64,000 nucleotides of DNA from Microbacterium luticocti DSM 19459 (GCF_000422405.1 NZ_AULS01000002.1:392182-456181), one strand, 5' to 3'; shown: positions 1 through 11,351, counted from the first letter of the stretch. The notes: generated by a model from the letters alone, not told the origin. Made by a program: numbers and translations.

Positions 1-1398
1 CTGCCGGGCGAGCCGCCGCACCGCGAGCACGACGGGCAGCCCGCGCCCGGGCCGCACCGCGCGCTCGGCGAGCGAGAAGACGGGGGCGGCCAGCAGCGTG
101 ACCACCAGGGCGGCGGCGACCAGCGCGAGGGCCGGGGCCGCGGCGGCTGCGGCATCCGTCGACCCGTCGCGCACCAGCCCCGCAGACAGCAGCTGCGCGG
201 CGGCGATCGCCGTCAGCAGCGCGGCGAGGGCCAGCGCCGCGGCGACCCCGGCGAGGCTGCGGCGGCCGACGTCACCGCGGGCAGGCGGCGCGGCGAGGGA
301 TGCCACGGCCAGCACCGTCGCGACCAGCAGCGCCGCCACGATCCCGACCACCGCCATCACCCCGATCACCGACGCCGCGCCGGCAGCGGAAGCGAGCGGG
401 AGCACGCCAGTGGCTGCGAGCACCGCCGCGGCCGCCACGACGCCCGCCGCGACCGCACCGGCGGCGAGCCCGGTCGATTCGCGCACGATGGACCCGGTCG
501 CGGCGCCGCGGGCGCGCAGCAGCCGCACCTGGTCGGCGCGGCGGCGCCCGGCCGAGTGTGCAAGCACGCCCAGGGTCAGCGCCCCGATCACGGCCAGCAG
601 TGCCGCCGGCACGCCGAGCAGTCCCCGGGCCAGGGCGGCGGCCGATGCGGCGCGGTTGAGGGTGGCCTCCCAGCGTCCGGTGACGCGGATGCCCTGCCCG
701 GTCATCGCGTCGACGGATGCGGTCAGCCGATCGATGCCGTCCCGGTACGCGGCGATGCGGGCCGTCGTCACCGGCCGCGCCGCGCTGATCGTCCAGGTCG
801 CCCGGGCGCCGCCGGCCTGCTCGACGAGTGACGCGTCGGCCAGCACCGGTCCGACGGCGTCGGCGTCGCGTCCGCTGAACACGGCGGGTCGATCCGCCCA
901 CGCCGGGTCTGTGGCATCCGTCGCCTGCCAGATGCCGCTGACCTGCACGGGCCGGCCGTCGAGGGTGAGCATCGATCCGGCGTGCAGGCCGGCATGGGCG
1001 GCGGCGGGCTCGCCGACGGCGACCTCGCCCGCACCCGACGGCCAGGTGCCGTCGACGAGGCGGGCGCGGGCGGCGATGCCGGGCGCATCCCACAGCAGCG
1101 TCGGTCCGAGCGAGCCGACCGCGGTCGCCTGCATGGTGCGTGCGACGTGCACGGGCGCGCCGGTGAACGCACGGTCGACGGCGGCGGTGACCGCGGCAGC
1201 CGCGTCGGGTGGTGCGTCGACGACGATGCTGCGGTCGGCGGGGTCGGCGGCGGCCACGAGGGTCGCGGCGCCGTCGTCGACGGTGCTGGCGGCGAGGGCG
1301 GTGGATGCCGCGAGCCCGCCGGCGAGCACGGCCGCCACGGCGGCGATCGCCGCAAGCCCGGCCGCGCTCGGCGCGGCTCGGCGGACGGCGAACGGCAT
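1..1398 (-). CDS. FtsX-like ABC transporter permease (3' end outside window)
   Basis: The minus-strand frame starts at ATG 1398, after a purine-rich GAAGGA ribosome site, and stays open to base 1. The C-terminus is therefore missing (466 codons seen). The protein has an N-terminal hydrophobic segment (about residues 8-28) and a long extracytoplasmic domain with motifs such as GTWPSGAGEVAVGEP. From about residue 240 there are several hydrophobic spans and a cytoplasmic RRRADQVRLLRARGA loop, the usual layout of large actinobacterial FtsX/MacB-type permeases. Such proteins pair with an ABC ATPase for lipoprotein or peptide export; no partner is visible inside the window. The substrate is unknown. 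A TAACCT hexamer about 40 bases upstream may be the -10. Confidence 0.75.
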   Translation of the reverse strand, partial: MPFAVRRAAPSAAGLAAIAAVAAVLAGGLAASTALAASTVDDGAATLVAAADPADRSIVVDAPPDAAAAVTAAVDRAFTGAPVHVARTMQATAVGSLGPTLLWDAPGIAARARLVDGTWPSGAGEVAVGEPAAAHAGLHAGSMLTLDGRPVQVSGIWQATDATDPAWADRPAVFSGRDADAVGPVLADASLVEQAGGARATWTISAARPVTTARIAAYRDGIDRLTASVDAMTGQGIRVTGRWEATLNRAASAAALARGLLGVPAALLAVIGALTLGVLAHSAGRRRADQVRLLRARGAATGSIVRESTGLAAGAVAAGVVAAAAVLAATGVLPLASAAGAASVIGVMAVVGIVAALLVATVLAVASLAAPPARGDVGRRSLAGVAAALALAALLTAIAAAQLLSAGLVRDGSTDAAAAAAPALALVAAALVVTLLAAPVFSLAERAVRPGRGLPVVLAVRRLARQ

Positions 1399-1439
1399 GC
1401 GGATCCTTCGTTGGTCCTTCGTGGGCGACTCGAGTCAGG

Positions 1440-2021
1440 TTAGCGGGCGCGCCAGCACCCTTGTAGGTGGTCGTCGACCATGCCCGCCGACTGCATGAGC
1501 GCATAGAGGGTGGTGGGGCCGACGAAGCGGAATCCACGGCGGCGCAGTTCGCGGCTCATCGCGGTGGACTCGGGGGTGACCGCGGGCACGTCGGCGAAGG
1601 CCACCGGCCGGGGACGCACGGCGTCGGGTGCGAACGACCACAGCAGAGCGTCGAGGTCGCCGTCGGCCATGTCGGCGACCAGGCGGGCGTTGCCGATCGC
1701 CGCCTCGATCTTGGCGCGGTTGCGGATGATGCCGGCATCCGCCATCAACCGGGCGATGTCGTCGTCGCCGAACTGTGCCACGACGGCCGGGTCGAACCCG
1801 GCGAACACCTCGCGGAACCGGGGCCGCTTGCGCAGGATCGTGATCCACGACAGCCCGGCCTGAAAGCCCTCGAGGGTGAGCTTCTCGTACAGCGCACGGT
1901 CGCCGTGCAGGGGCGAGCCCCACTCCTCGTCGTGGTAGCGGCGGTACTCCGGGTCGCTGTCGGCCCATCCGCAGCGGGCGCGGCCGTCCGGCCCGGTACG
2001 CAGGTCGGTCACGTCGGTCAT
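1440..2021 (-). CDS. tag: DNA-3-methyladenine glycosylase I (Tag)
   Basis: This 193-residue protein matches the length of E. coli Tag (about 187). It carries the family signature at the N-terminus, CGWADSDPEYRRYHDEEWG, whose Cys and His belong to the zinc site. It also has the conserved blocks FQAGLSWITILRKR and FAGFDP, and a C-terminal RGFRFVGPTTLYALMQSAGMVDDH block. Tag excises 3-methyladenine from alkylated DNA as the first step of base excision repair in the cytoplasm. The gene lies 41 bases downstream of the FtsX permease start, on the same strand. The start is set by ATG 2021 with TATGCT exactly six bases before it, so the mRNA is probably leaderless. Confidence 0.93.
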   Translation of the reverse strand: MTDVTDLRTGPDGRARCGWADSDPEYRRYHDEEWGSPLHGDRALYEKLTLEGFQAGLSWITILRKRPRFREVFAGFDPAVVAQFGDDDIARLMADAGIIRNRAKIEAAIGNARLVADMADGDLDALLWSFAPDAVRPRPVAFADVPAVTPESTAMSRELRRRGFRFVGPTTLYALMQSAGMVDDHLQGCWRAR

Positions 2022-2033
2022 CCGGCGAGCATA
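2022..2033 (-). promoter_or_regulatory. Leaderless -10 (TATGCT) of tag
   Basis: On the minus strand TATGCT is followed by six bases and then the ATG of tag, with no ribosome site between. This is the TANNNT spacing expected of a leaderless actinobacterial promoter. Confidence 0.55.
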
Positions 2034-2082
2034 TCCGCGCGCGCACCGAGCGGGCGCCGCGCAGCAACGGAGCGGACCGCAC

Positions 2083-2166
2083 CCGACTGAGCACCGCGCA
2101 GGAACGGAAAAGGGGGACCGTAGCCCGACTTAGCACCGCGCGGGAACGGAAAAGGGGGACCGTAGC
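2083..2166. repeat. Two tandem 42-bp repeats
   Basis: Two adjacent 42-base units (2083-2124 and 2125-2166) are nearly identical. Both contain the core GGAACGGAAAAGGGGGACC. They lie between tag and the acyl-CoA oxidase gene. The right-hand unit contributes the left arm of the terminator hairpin at 2153-2181, so the left-hand unit looks like a duplicated half terminator without its pairing arm. Confidence 0.8.
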
Positions 2167-2181
2167 CCGAACGGTCCCCCT
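2144..2181 (-). terminator. Rho-independent terminator of the acyl-CoA oxidase gene
   Basis: The arms AGGGGGACCGT (2153-2163) and ACGGTCCCCCT (2171-2181) pair perfectly over 11 bases around a 7-base loop. On the minus strand the stem is followed by TTTT and then CCGT. It lies about 80 bases past the stop of the minus-strand acyl-CoA oxidase gene, the correct place and strand for an intrinsic terminator. Confidence 0.7.
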
Positions 2182-2260
2182 GTGAAGGCCGTGTCCCGAC
2201 GACGCCTTCATATGGTTAATGTCCGCAGCGGGCCGAAACCTCACATGCGAACGGCGTTCG

Positions 2261-4390
2261 TTATGGTTTCGTGACCTTTTTCTTCAGTGACTTCTCGCTC
2301 ACCGGCGCCGCACCCGAGGCGGCCAGCTCGGCGTAGTAGGCGCGTGCCTCGTCCTGACGCTGCTGCTCGGCACCCGAGGCGATGGGGGCGCGCACGTGTT
2401 CGGGCGCGAACCCGAACGCGTCGACGAGGTCCTGCGCGTGCGGCCGCAGCCGCGCGCACAGCCGGTCGATGTACCGGGTGACCGAGGCGGCCCGCTGGCT
2501 CGACAGCCGCCCGCCGATGAGGTACCAGGCCAGGTGCTTCTCGATCAGCCACAGCCCGAACAGATCGCGCAGCCAGGTCAGCACCTGGCGGGTGCCGGCA
2601 TCCTCGATCCCGGCGACGCCTTCGGCGAACGCCTCCCACTGCAACAGCTCGCCGTGGGCCCGCGCGGCCTCGATGAGCTCGGACTGGTGCTGGTTGAACA
2701 GCGCCGCGGCCTCGGCCGGCGGCAGTGAGGATGCGGGCCGCAGCGCGCTCGCGACATCCGTCACCATCTGCTCCACCCGACCGGCCAGCAACTCGTGCTG
2801 CTGCTCGGCGCGCAGCCCCAGTTCCACCGAGCGCGCGGTGGAACCGAAGTCGGCGACCGCCTGCCCGAGCCGGCGCAGCCCGGCACCGTGGAAGATGCGC
2901 TCCGCGGTCTGCCCGACGGCGTAACGGGCGAGGGCCGCAGCATCCTTGCCCGTGAACTGCTTGGCGAAATCGCTGAGCAGTCGTTTGCCGACCAGCTGCA
3001 GCAGGATGTTGTTGTCGCCCTCGAACGTGGCGTACACGTCGAGGTCGTGGTGCAGCCCGACCAGCCGGTTCTCGGCCATGAATCCGGCGCCGCCGCACGC
3101 CTCGCGGCACTCCTGGATGGTATCGAGCGCGTTCCAGGTCGACAGCGGCTTGAGCGCGGCGGCGAGGGTTTCGAGGTCTTCGCGCTCGTCGGGGGTGTCG
3201 CGTTCGCCGCCGAACACGCCGTCGAACCGGCGCAGCAGCTGGTCGTGCGCGAACGCCTGCGCGTAGGTCTGCGCCAGCCGCGGCAGCAGTCGGCGCTGGT
3301 GCCGGCCGTAGTCGAGCAGCACGACCTCCTCGGTGCCGACGCCGGAGTCGAACTGGCGGCGCTGGTTCGCGTAGGTGATCGCGATGTACTCGGCGAGCGC
3401 GGCGCCGGTCGTGGCGGCGCCGTCCAGCGACACCCGGCCCTGCACGAGCGCGCCGAGCATGGTGAAGAACCGCCGGCCGGGGCTGGGGATCGGGCTGGAG
3501 TAGGCGCCGGTGGCGTCGACGTCGCCGTAGCGGTTGAGCAGGTTCTCGCGTGGGATGCGCACGTGATCGAACGAGATGCGGCCGTTGTCGATGCCGTTCA
3601 GGCCGCCCTTGACACCATCGTCCTCGGTGGTGATGCCGGGCAGGTCGTGGCCGTCGTCGCTCCGGATCGGCACGAAGAAGCAGTGCACGCCGTAGTTGAC
3701 GCCGCCGGTGATCAGCTGCGCGAACACGGTCGCGGCGCGGCCGTGCAGCGCCGCGTTGCCGAGGAACTCCTTGGTCGCGGCGCGGAACGGGGTGTGGATG
3801 ACGAACTCATCGGTATCGGGGTCGTAGGTCGCCGTCGTGCCGATCGCTGCGACATCCGACCCGTGGCCCATCTCGGTCATCGCGAACGCGCCGGGCAGCG
3901 CCAGGGTGCGCACGTCGGCGAGCCAGGCGTCGTGGTGCTTCTTGGTGCCCAGCTGCTGGATGGCCGAGCCGAACAGCCCCCACTGCACGCCGGCCTTGAT
4001 CTGCATGCTGGGGTCGGCGAGCACGAGCTCTTCGAACGCGGCGAGGTTGCCGCCGTTGTCGTTCTGGCCACCGTATTCGACGGGGTACGCGCGGCCGCTG
4101 GCGCCGGCATCCACGAACCGGCGCAGCTGCCCCAGCACCCGCTCGCGGTGCTCCGGGACGGGCTGCCCCGGGACCTGCCAGAAGGCCTCGTCGGTGATCA
4201 TCTCGCGCGACTGCCGCCGCGCCTGCGCCCAGGTGCCCAGCAGCAGCTCGGTGACCGCGGCGACGTCGATGCGCGGCTCGGACGCGTCGGCGCGGCGCGC
4301 CTCGTCGGCGCTGCGCGGCGCGGTGGGGGCGCCCCCGGCCGGGGTGCGCTTGTGCAGGGCGGGCCTTTTCGTGCGGACGACGTCGACCAT
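2261..4390 (-). CDS. Acyl-CoA oxidase/dehydrogenase family flavoenzyme
   Basis: This 709-residue protein is far longer than ordinary acyl-CoA dehydrogenases (about 380) and fits the acyl-CoA oxidase (ACOX) type. It has the FAD/acyl-CoA middle domain (AFAMTEMGHGSDVAAIGT, about residue 165), CREACGGAGF, and DVYATFEGDNNILLQ, followed by a long helical C-terminal domain. The expected reaction is oxidation of acyl-CoA to trans-2-enoyl-CoA in fatty-acid beta-oxidation, with oxygen or another electron acceptor. The start at ATG 4390 follows AGGAAAGGTGA at good spacing. It appears to be a single-gene unit ending at the hairpin at 2153-2181. Substrate chain length cannot be read from sequence. Confidence 0.88.
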   Translation of the reverse strand: MVDVVRTKRPALHKRTPAGGAPTAPRSADEARRADASEPRIDVAAVTELLLGTWAQARRQSREMITDEAFWQVPGQPVPEHRERVLGQLRRFVDAGASGRAYPVEYGGQNDNGGNLAAFEELVLADPSMQIKAGVQWGLFGSAIQQLGTKKHHDAWLADVRTLALPGAFAMTEMGHGSDVAAIGTTATYDPDTDEFVIHTPFRAATKEFLGNAALHGRAATVFAQLITGGVNYGVHCFFVPIRSDDGHDLPGITTEDDGVKGGLNGIDNGRISFDHVRIPRENLLNRYGDVDATGAYSSPIPSPGRRFFTMLGALVQGRVSLDGAATTGAALAEYIAITYANQRRQFDSGVGTEEVVLLDYGRHQRRLLPRLAQTYAQAFAHDQLLRRFDGVFGGERDTPDEREDLETLAAALKPLSTWNALDTIQECREACGGAGFMAENRLVGLHHDLDVYATFEGDNNILLQLVGKRLLSDFAKQFTGKDAAALARYAVGQTAERIFHGAGLRRLGQAVADFGSTARSVELGLRAEQQHELLAGRVEQMVTDVASALRPASSLPPAEAAALFNQHQSELIEAARAHGELLQWEAFAEGVAGIEDAGTRQVLTWLRDLFGLWLIEKHLAWYLIGGRLSSQRAASVTRYIDRLCARLRPHAQDLVDAFGFAPEHVRAPIASGAEQQRQDEARAYYAELAASGAAPVSEKSLKKKVTKP

Positions 4391-4459
4391 CGAGGATCAC
4401 CTTTCCTGGGGAACACCCTCACGGTAGGTCTCCCACAACGCACCTTCAAACAGGTTGAT

Positions 4460-4509
4460 GGATGCCACAACCTCGGCCGCTCCCGTGCCGCGCCCGGGTT
4501 GTGGCATCC
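4460..4509. repeat. 13-bp perfect inverted repeat
   Basis: GGATGCCACAACC (4460-4472) is repeated as its exact complement at 4497-4509 around a 24-base loop. It lies upstream of the acyl-CoA oxidase gene in a 489-base gap. It could be an operator or a stray hairpin. The arms include the GGATGCC word that is overused throughout this genome. Confidence 0.6.
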
Positions 4510-4558
4510 GCACACTCGCGCGTCAGCGCGGGCCGGTGCGCGGCGCACAGAACCGATT

Positions 4559-4737
4559 GGGGGGCCACGCGCTGATCGATCCGAGGGTTGCTCGTCGCGC
4601 ATCCGGGCCAGGACAACCCCGGCTCGAACGCGCTGTGCCGCGGTGCGGGCTTCACGCACACCGGCACGAGCACGATGCCGTGGCGCGGCGGCGAGGTCGT
4701 CTACAACGTGTGGGAGCTCTCACTCTCGGCGTCGTGA
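4559..4737 (+). pseudogene. Decayed GNAT acetyltransferase (C-terminal remnant)
   Basis: From 4588 to the stop at 4735-4737 one frame reads LLVAHPGQDNPGSNALCR, then GFTHTGTSTMPWRGG and VVYNVWELSLS. This resembles the C-terminal third of GNAT acetyltransferases (acetyl-CoA-binding HPGN-x-ASNALAR region, then the last beta strands). Upstream the frame is closed by a TGA at 4573, but a neighbouring frame reads GGHALID, as expected for the preceding helix, so a frameshift has occurred. No start or N-terminal half can be found. The rest of the 4391-4879 gap holds an inverted repeat and AT-rich promoter-like DNA. Confidence 0.55.
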
Positions 4738-4879
4738 TGTCGCAGGCTGCGGCATCCACCCGCGCCCGGGTCATCGGCCAGCGATGGATCCTTCCCGCGA
4801 CAAGGACGGCGTGAACGAGACAAATCGGACTAATATGAGTACAAACAGACTTATTCATACCGAAGAGACCTAATCGATC

Positions 4880-5149
4880 ATGTCAGCCCAGAACGTTACG
4901 CCAGAGGTTCCGATGAGCGTCTTCAAGGCGAACCCGTCTGCGTTCGCTGAGACCGGCGCCATCGTGACCGTGCATAACAGGCCGCGCCTGCGCGTTGTGC
5001 CGTTGCCGGACGACGAGCCCGAGCAACTGGCGGCGATCAAGACGCGATTGCGCCTGCTGAGCGCGTTGCTCCCGGCTGAGGTCGTCGAAGAAGAACGACG
5101 CGCCCTCGCCGCTGATCGCGACGCCGACCGGCTGGACGACGCACGGTGA
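4880..5149 (+). CDS. Phd/YefM- or VapB-type antitoxin
   Basis: This 89-residue protein sits directly before, and overlaps, a PIN-domain toxin gene. It has the short Phd-like N-terminal pattern (PMSVFKANPSAFAETGAIVTV, broadly S-x-F-K-A..F...G..V.V.) and a charged C-terminal tail that would wrap the toxin. The upstream 55 bases are unusually AT-rich for this genome and contain TAATAT, a plausible autoregulated promoter. A second ATG at 4913 has a better ribosome site (AGAGG five bases before), so the N-terminus could be 11 residues shorter. Family-level assignment is inferred from position and size. Confidence 0.72.
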   Translation: MSAQNVTPEVPMSVFKANPSAFAETGAIVTVHNRPRLRVVPLPDDEPEQLAAIKTRLRLLSALLPAEVVEEERRALAADRDADRLDDAR

Positions 5150-5532
5150 GAGCCATGATCGACACCAGCGTGCTGATCGGCGTGCTGCCCGACCAGATCG
5201 TGGATGCGATCGAGGACCACGGCGCCTCCCATATCGTGCGCGGCGAGTTGCTTCGGGGCGCAGAGCGCTTCGCCGCGCAGCCGAACGGGCGCGAACTGGC
5301 GCGCGTGCGGGCCCAGCTGGTCTCCGCCCTCGATGAGTTGCGCGCGTTCTGGCGACCATTCGACGGCGCGGCCTCCACTGCCTACGCGTCGCTGACAGCG
5401 ATGCCGCCGAGCGCGGCGCGGTCCAAGGACGCGCTCATCGCGGCGCACGCGGTCAGCCTCGGTGTGCCCGTGATCACCGCCGACCGCGGCTTCACCCGAT
5501 TCACGGGCCTCGAGATCATCTTCACGGAGTGA
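5146..5532 (+). CDS. PIN-domain ribonuclease toxin (VapC-like)
   Basis: The start MRAMIDTSVLIGV contains the first PIN acidic residue (IDTSVLIG). Later come GELLRGAERF, SKDALIAAHAVSLGVPVITADRGF with the central and C-terminal Asp residues, and a final FTGLEII. VapC toxins are Mg-dependent RNases that cut tRNA or rRNA when freed from the antitoxin. The GTG start at 5146 overlaps the antitoxin stop by four bases, so translation is coupled; ATG 5155 is an alternative start. At 128 residues the protein is full length with all acidic positions present, so it is probably active. Confidence 0.85.
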   Translation: MRAMIDTSVLIGVLPDQIVDAIEDHGASHIVRGELLRGAERFAAQPNGRELARVRAQLVSALDELRAFWRPFDGAASTAYASLTAMPPSAARSKDALIAAHAVSLGVPVITADRGFTRFTGLEIIFTE

Positions 5533-5610
5533 CCAACCCAGCCGCGCGCAGCCCGCCCGGCCCACCCCGGCCTCACCACCCTCAGGTACAGTGCAGGATG
5601 CCCCCGCCCC

Positions 5611-7293
5611 TCAGAACAGCCCGGTGATCTTCCCGTCGGCGTCGACGTCGATGGATGCCGCGGCCGGCCGTGCCGGCAGCCCGGGCATCGTCATGATGCT
5701 GCCGCAGATCATGACGATGAACCGCGCCCCCGCAGCCAGGCGCACTTCGCGCACGTTGACGGTGTGCCCCTCGGGCGCGCCCAGTGCCGATGGATCGGTC
5801 GAGAACGAATACTGCGTCTTGGCGACGCACACCGGCAGGCCGCCGTAGCCGTCGTCCTGCAGCCGCTGGATCTGCGCACGCACGGCCGAGTCGGCGGTGA
5901 TTCCCTCGGCCCCGTACACCCGGGTGGCGATCGCGGTCATCTTGTCCCACAGCGTCGCCTCGGACGGGTAGGTGTAGGCCGGTTCGGCGGGTTCGGGATG
6001 CCTCGTACACTCTGCGACCACCTTGCGGGCGAGGTCTTCGGCACCGGCCCCACCGTCGGTGAAATGCGTCGCCACCGAGGCGGTGACGCCCATCCGCTCG
6101 CACGCGTCGAGCAGCGCGGCGACCTCGGCCTCGCCGTCCTCGGCACGGTGGTTGATCGCGACCACGGCGGGCAGGCCCAGCACGTCGCGGACGATGTGCA
6201 GGTGCCGTTCGAGGTTCACCAGACCCCGCTGCAGGGCCGGCACATCCTCGCGCGGCAGGTCCGCGACATCCACCCCGCCCTGGTATTTCAGCGAACGCAC
6301 CGTGGCGACCACGACGGCCAGAGACGGGCGCAGCCCGGTGGCGCGGCACAGGATGTCGACGAACTTCTCGCCGCCGAGGTCGGCGCCGAAGCCGGCTTCG
6401 GTGACGACGTAGTCGGCCAGGCGCAGCGCCGACCCGGTGGCGAGGTACGAGTTGCAGCCGTGCGCGATGTTGGCGAACGGTCCGCCGTGCACGAACGCCG
6501 GGGTGTGCTCGATGGTCTGCACCAGGTTCGGTGCCAGCGCGTCGCGCAGCAGCGCGGTCATCGCGCCGTGCGCGTTCAGGTCGCGGGCGCGCACCGGGCG
6601 CCGGTCGCGGGTGTAGGCGACGACGATCTCGCCGAGGCGCTGTTTGAGGTCGGCCAGGCTGGTGGCCAGGCAGAAGATCGCCATCACCTCGCTGGCCACG
6701 ACGATGTCGAACCCCGACTCGCGCGGGTAGCCGTTGCCGGTGCCGCCGAGGCCGATCACGGTGTCGCGCAGCGCCCGGTCGTTGACGTCGAGCGCGCGCC
6801 GCCAGCTGACCCGGCGCACGTCGATGCCGAGTTCGTTGCCGTGATGGATGTGGTTGTCCACGAGCGCGGCGAGTAGGTTGGCCGCCGCGGCGATGGCGGC
6901 GAAGTCGCCGGTGAAGTGCAGGTTGATGTCTTCCATCGGTACGACCTGCGCGTAGCCGCCGCCGCACGCCCCGCCCTTCATGCCGAACACCGGGCCCTGT
7001 GCCGGCTCGCGCAGGCAGATCATGGCCTTCTCGCCGATGCGGTTCAGGGCATCGCCGAGGCCGACGACGGTGGTGCTCTTGCCCTCGCCGGCCGGTGTCG
7101 GCGACGTGCCGGTCATCAGGATCAGCCGGCCCTGCGGCCGGTCGCCGATCTCGTGCAGGTAGGGCAGGGCGATCTTCGCCTTGGTGGTGCCGTAGGGGAT
7201 GACCGCGTCGGCTGGGATGCCCAACGTCGCGGCGATCTCGGTGATGGGCCGCAGCTGCGCGGCCTGTGCGATCTCGATGTTGCTCAGGCCCAT
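5611..7293 (-). CDS. fhs: Formate-tetrahydrofolate ligase
   Basis: This 560-residue protein has the family P-loop [15 protein letters not shown] (about residue 62), [20 protein letters not shown], the [20 protein letters not shown] block, and [13 protein letters not shown]. Its length matches bacterial Fhs (about 555). It makes 10-formyl-THF from formate, ATP and THF in the cytoplasm, feeding purine and initiator-tRNA synthesis. The start at ATG 7293 is preceded by GGAGGTTCC, and a TAGGCT hexamer lies about 45 bases further up. It is a stand-alone gene between the VapBC pair and the OmpA-domain lipoprotein, which is divergently transcribed. Confidence 0.96.
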   Translation of the reverse strand: MGLSNIEIAQAAQLRPITEIAATLGIPADAVIPYGTTKAKIALPYLHEIGDRPQGRLILMTGTSPTPAGEGKSTTVVGLGDALNRIGEKAMICLREPAQGPVFGMKGGACGGGYAQVVPMEDINLHFTGDFAAIAAAANLLAALVDNHIHHGNELGIDVRRVSWRRALDVNDRALRDTVIGLGGTGNGYPRESGFDIVVASEVMAIFCLATSLADLKQRLGEIVVAYTRDRRPVRARDLNAHGAMTALLRDALAPNLVQTIEHTPAFVHGGPFANIAHGCNSYLATGSALRLADYVVTEAGFGADLGGEKFVDILCRATGLRPSLAVVVATVRSLKYQGGVDVADLPREDVPALQRGLVNLERHLHIVRDVLGLPAVVAINHRAEDGEAEVAALLDACERMGVTASVATHFTDGGAGAEDLARKVVAECTRHPEPAEPAYTYPSEATLWDKMTAIATRVYGAEGITADSAVRAQIQRLQDDGYGGLPVCVAKTQYSFSTDPSALGAPEGHTVNVREVRLAAGARFIVMICGSIMTMPGLPARPAAASIDVDADGKITGLF

Positions 7294-7512
7294 GGGTGGA
7301 ACCTCCGGCTCCGTCGGCGTCTCGTGGACGGTCTGGCCTCAGCCTACGGAGCCTCGCGCGCCGGCGACAGCATCCGGCTCAGAACAGGTCGCGATACCCC
7401 ATCGTCGAGTTCCCGATTTCCGCCGCGGTTCAGGCTGACCCGCCCGGCGGTGTGCCGGACCGTACCGGTATCGGTGCGACTCCGGTCCCGATCGAGCGCG
7501 ACGGCGCGTCCG

Positions 7513-7518
7513 TACACT
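7513..7518 (+). promoter_or_regulatory. Candidate -10 (TACACT) of the OmpA-domain lipoprotein gene
   Basis: TACACT lies 34 bases before the ATG, leaving room for a short leader with GACGGAAG. No convincing -35 is visible. Confidence 0.35.
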
Positions 7519-7552
7519 GAGAGGGATCTGCACCGACGGAAGCGAGCCACCC

Positions 7553-9154
7553 ATGCGACGCGGCATCCTCGTCTGCATCACCGCCGCCATCCTGCTGCTG
7601 ACCGGATGCACCGCATCGCCCGACCCCGATCGTTCAGAGACGGCGCCGTCGCCGACAGCGTCCGTCGACGCCGAAACCATCGTCGGGCACATGCCGTTCA
7701 CCGTCGGACCGGCGACGCTCACGGCCGCCGTGCACCCGATCGCGCGGACGGCCGACGGGCTGGTGCTCACCCTCGACATCTCCTCGGATGACGCTGTCGC
7801 GGACTACCAACTCACCGCCGCGTGGTCGTCGAGTTCGCAGGCGAAGCTGCCGACCCTCGCCGGACTGCGCGTGCTCGATCTCGCCCACGATCGCGTCGTC
7901 TCACCCGCGGTCACCGCGCACGACGAGTCCGTCTTCGTCCTGGGCGACCGGCCCGGTGCCGCCACCGCCGCGACGCCCGGCACACAGGCGCCCGGCACGG
8001 CGACACCGTCTGCGGCGCACGCCGTGCGACGCATGCAGGTGCTGTACGGCGACCCGGGCGCCGACACGCTGCAGCTGTTCATCCCGCAGGGCGGCGTCGT
8101 CACCGGCATCCCGGTGATCCACGCGCCGCCGCCGGCGGCGCCCGTCGACGGCGATGACGGATCGGTCATCAACGACGGTGCACAGTCATCGTTGAGCGGC
8201 GCCCAGTCGGCCCCCGTGTCTGGGATCACCTCGTTCGCACTCGATCTGGCGACCCAGACGCGCCAGGAGCAGAACGCCGAGAAGGTGCGCATCACCCTGG
8301 GTTCGGATGTGCTGTTCGCCACCGACTCGGCCACACTCACCGCGAAGGCGAAGGGCGTCATCGCCGACGCCGCCGCAGAGTTGAAGAACCGCGAGCCGGG
8401 CACGGTGAGCGTCGTCGGTCACACCGACAGCGTCGATACGGACGCCTACAACCTCGCCCTGTCGAAGAAGCGTGCGCAGGCCGTCGCCGACGCGCTGACG
8501 CAGCTCATCGACACCGACGCGTACCCACTGCGGGTGTCGGGCCGCGGCGAAACCGAGCCTGTGGCCTCCAACGACACGGCGGCCGGCCGCGCCGCGAACC
8601 GACGCGTCGAACTGTCGCTCGACACCGCGCCGGTGAAGACGACGACGAGGGATGCCGCAGCCGTACCTCCCCTCGACGGGCCGCGCGCCACCGGACCCGA
8701 CGGCGTGGACATCGACATCGTCCGGCCCTACCACGTCTCCGCGCCGCGCGCCCGCATCGTCGACGGACACCCGATCGTGACGATCGTGCTCACCGCGACC
8801 GATGATGCCGTCGACAGCGCCTTCGGCCCCGCGATCTTCGAGGGCTCCTTCATCGGGCCCCCCGGTCTCGACCGGCTGCGTTCGATGGCCGGTATCGCCG
8901 TGATGAACGGATCGGTCGCAACGATCGCCGGACTGCATGAACCGTCGGGCGCCGTGGCGGGAACGCTCCTGCCCCTCACCGACCTGTCCACCTTCCAGCG
9001 GCTGGACGGCGGCGACACCCGCACGTCCGACATCGTGTTCCCGCCGATGAGCGTGGGCAAGACGATCACGATCCAGCTGGTGGACAGCTTCGAGGGCGAC
9101 GCGAAGACCGCTTTTCAGCTCACTGACATTCCGGTCACGCACGACGACCGCTGA
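7553..9154 (+). CDS. OmpA/MotB-domain lipoprotein
   Basis: The N-terminus MRRGILVCITAAILLLTGC is a lipoprotein signal peptide with lipobox LLTG-C. An extracellular domain of about 210 residues follows. Then comes an OmpA C-terminal peptidoglycan-binding domain (about residues 240-355): DVLFATDSATLTAKA, VVGHTDSVDTDAYNLALSKKRA and GRGETEPVASNDTAAGRAANRR. About 170 further residues form a second domain of unknown type. It is probably anchored in the membrane and grips cell-wall peptidoglycan. At 533 residues it is larger than most OmpA-domain lipoproteins. It ends 45 bases before the convergent recQ gene. No specific partner is indicated. Confidence 0.85.
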   Translation: MRRGILVCITAAILLLTGCTASPDPDRSETAPSPTASVDAETIVGHMPFTVGPATLTAAVHPIARTADGLVLTLDISSDDAVADYQLTAAWSSSSQAKLPTLAGLRVLDLAHDRVVSPAVTAHDESVFVLGDRPGAATAATPGTQAPGTATPSAAHAVRRMQVLYGDPGADTLQLFIPQGGVVTGIPVIHAPPPAAPVDGDDGSVINDGAQSSLSGAQSAPVSGITSFALDLATQTRQEQNAEKVRITLGSDVLFATDSATLTAKAKGVIADAAAELKNREPGTVSVVGHTDSVDTDAYNLALSKKRAQAVADALTQLIDTDAYPLRVSGRGETEPVASNDTAAGRAANRRVELSLDTAPVKTTTRDAAAVPPLDGPRATGPDGVDIDIVRPYHVSAPRARIVDGHPIVTIVLTATDDAVDSAFGPAIFEGSFIGPPGLDRLRSMAGIAVMNGSVATIAGLHEPSGAVAGTLLPLTDLSTFQRLDGGDTRTSDIVFPPMSVGKTITIQLVDSFEGDAKTAFQLTDIPVTHDDR

Positions 9155-9199
9155 CCGGGAGCCCGTGCGGCCGCGTCGGGCGTGGGACTGTGCCGCAGC

Positions 9200-11293
<2,094 letters not shown>

Positions 11294-11305
11294 CCCTTCA
11301 ACGTA
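11294..11305 (-). promoter_or_regulatory. Leaderless -10 (TACGTT) of recQ
   Basis: TACGTT is followed by six bases and the GTG start of recQ on the minus strand. Confidence 0.5.
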
Positions 11306-11351
11306 GCCGGGACCGGCGACACCGACGTCGACACCGACTGACGCGCGGGCG

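Noticed and set aside
98..1498. 466-codon plus-strand frame at the left end
   Set aside because: Ala/Ser-rich composition without motifs; the opposite strand encodes the FtsX-type permease.
2795..4873. Very long plus-strand open frame opposite the acyl-CoA oxidase gene
   Set aside because: It is an antisense artefact of high GC: no motifs, no ribosome site, and the minus strand codes a complete enzyme family protein.
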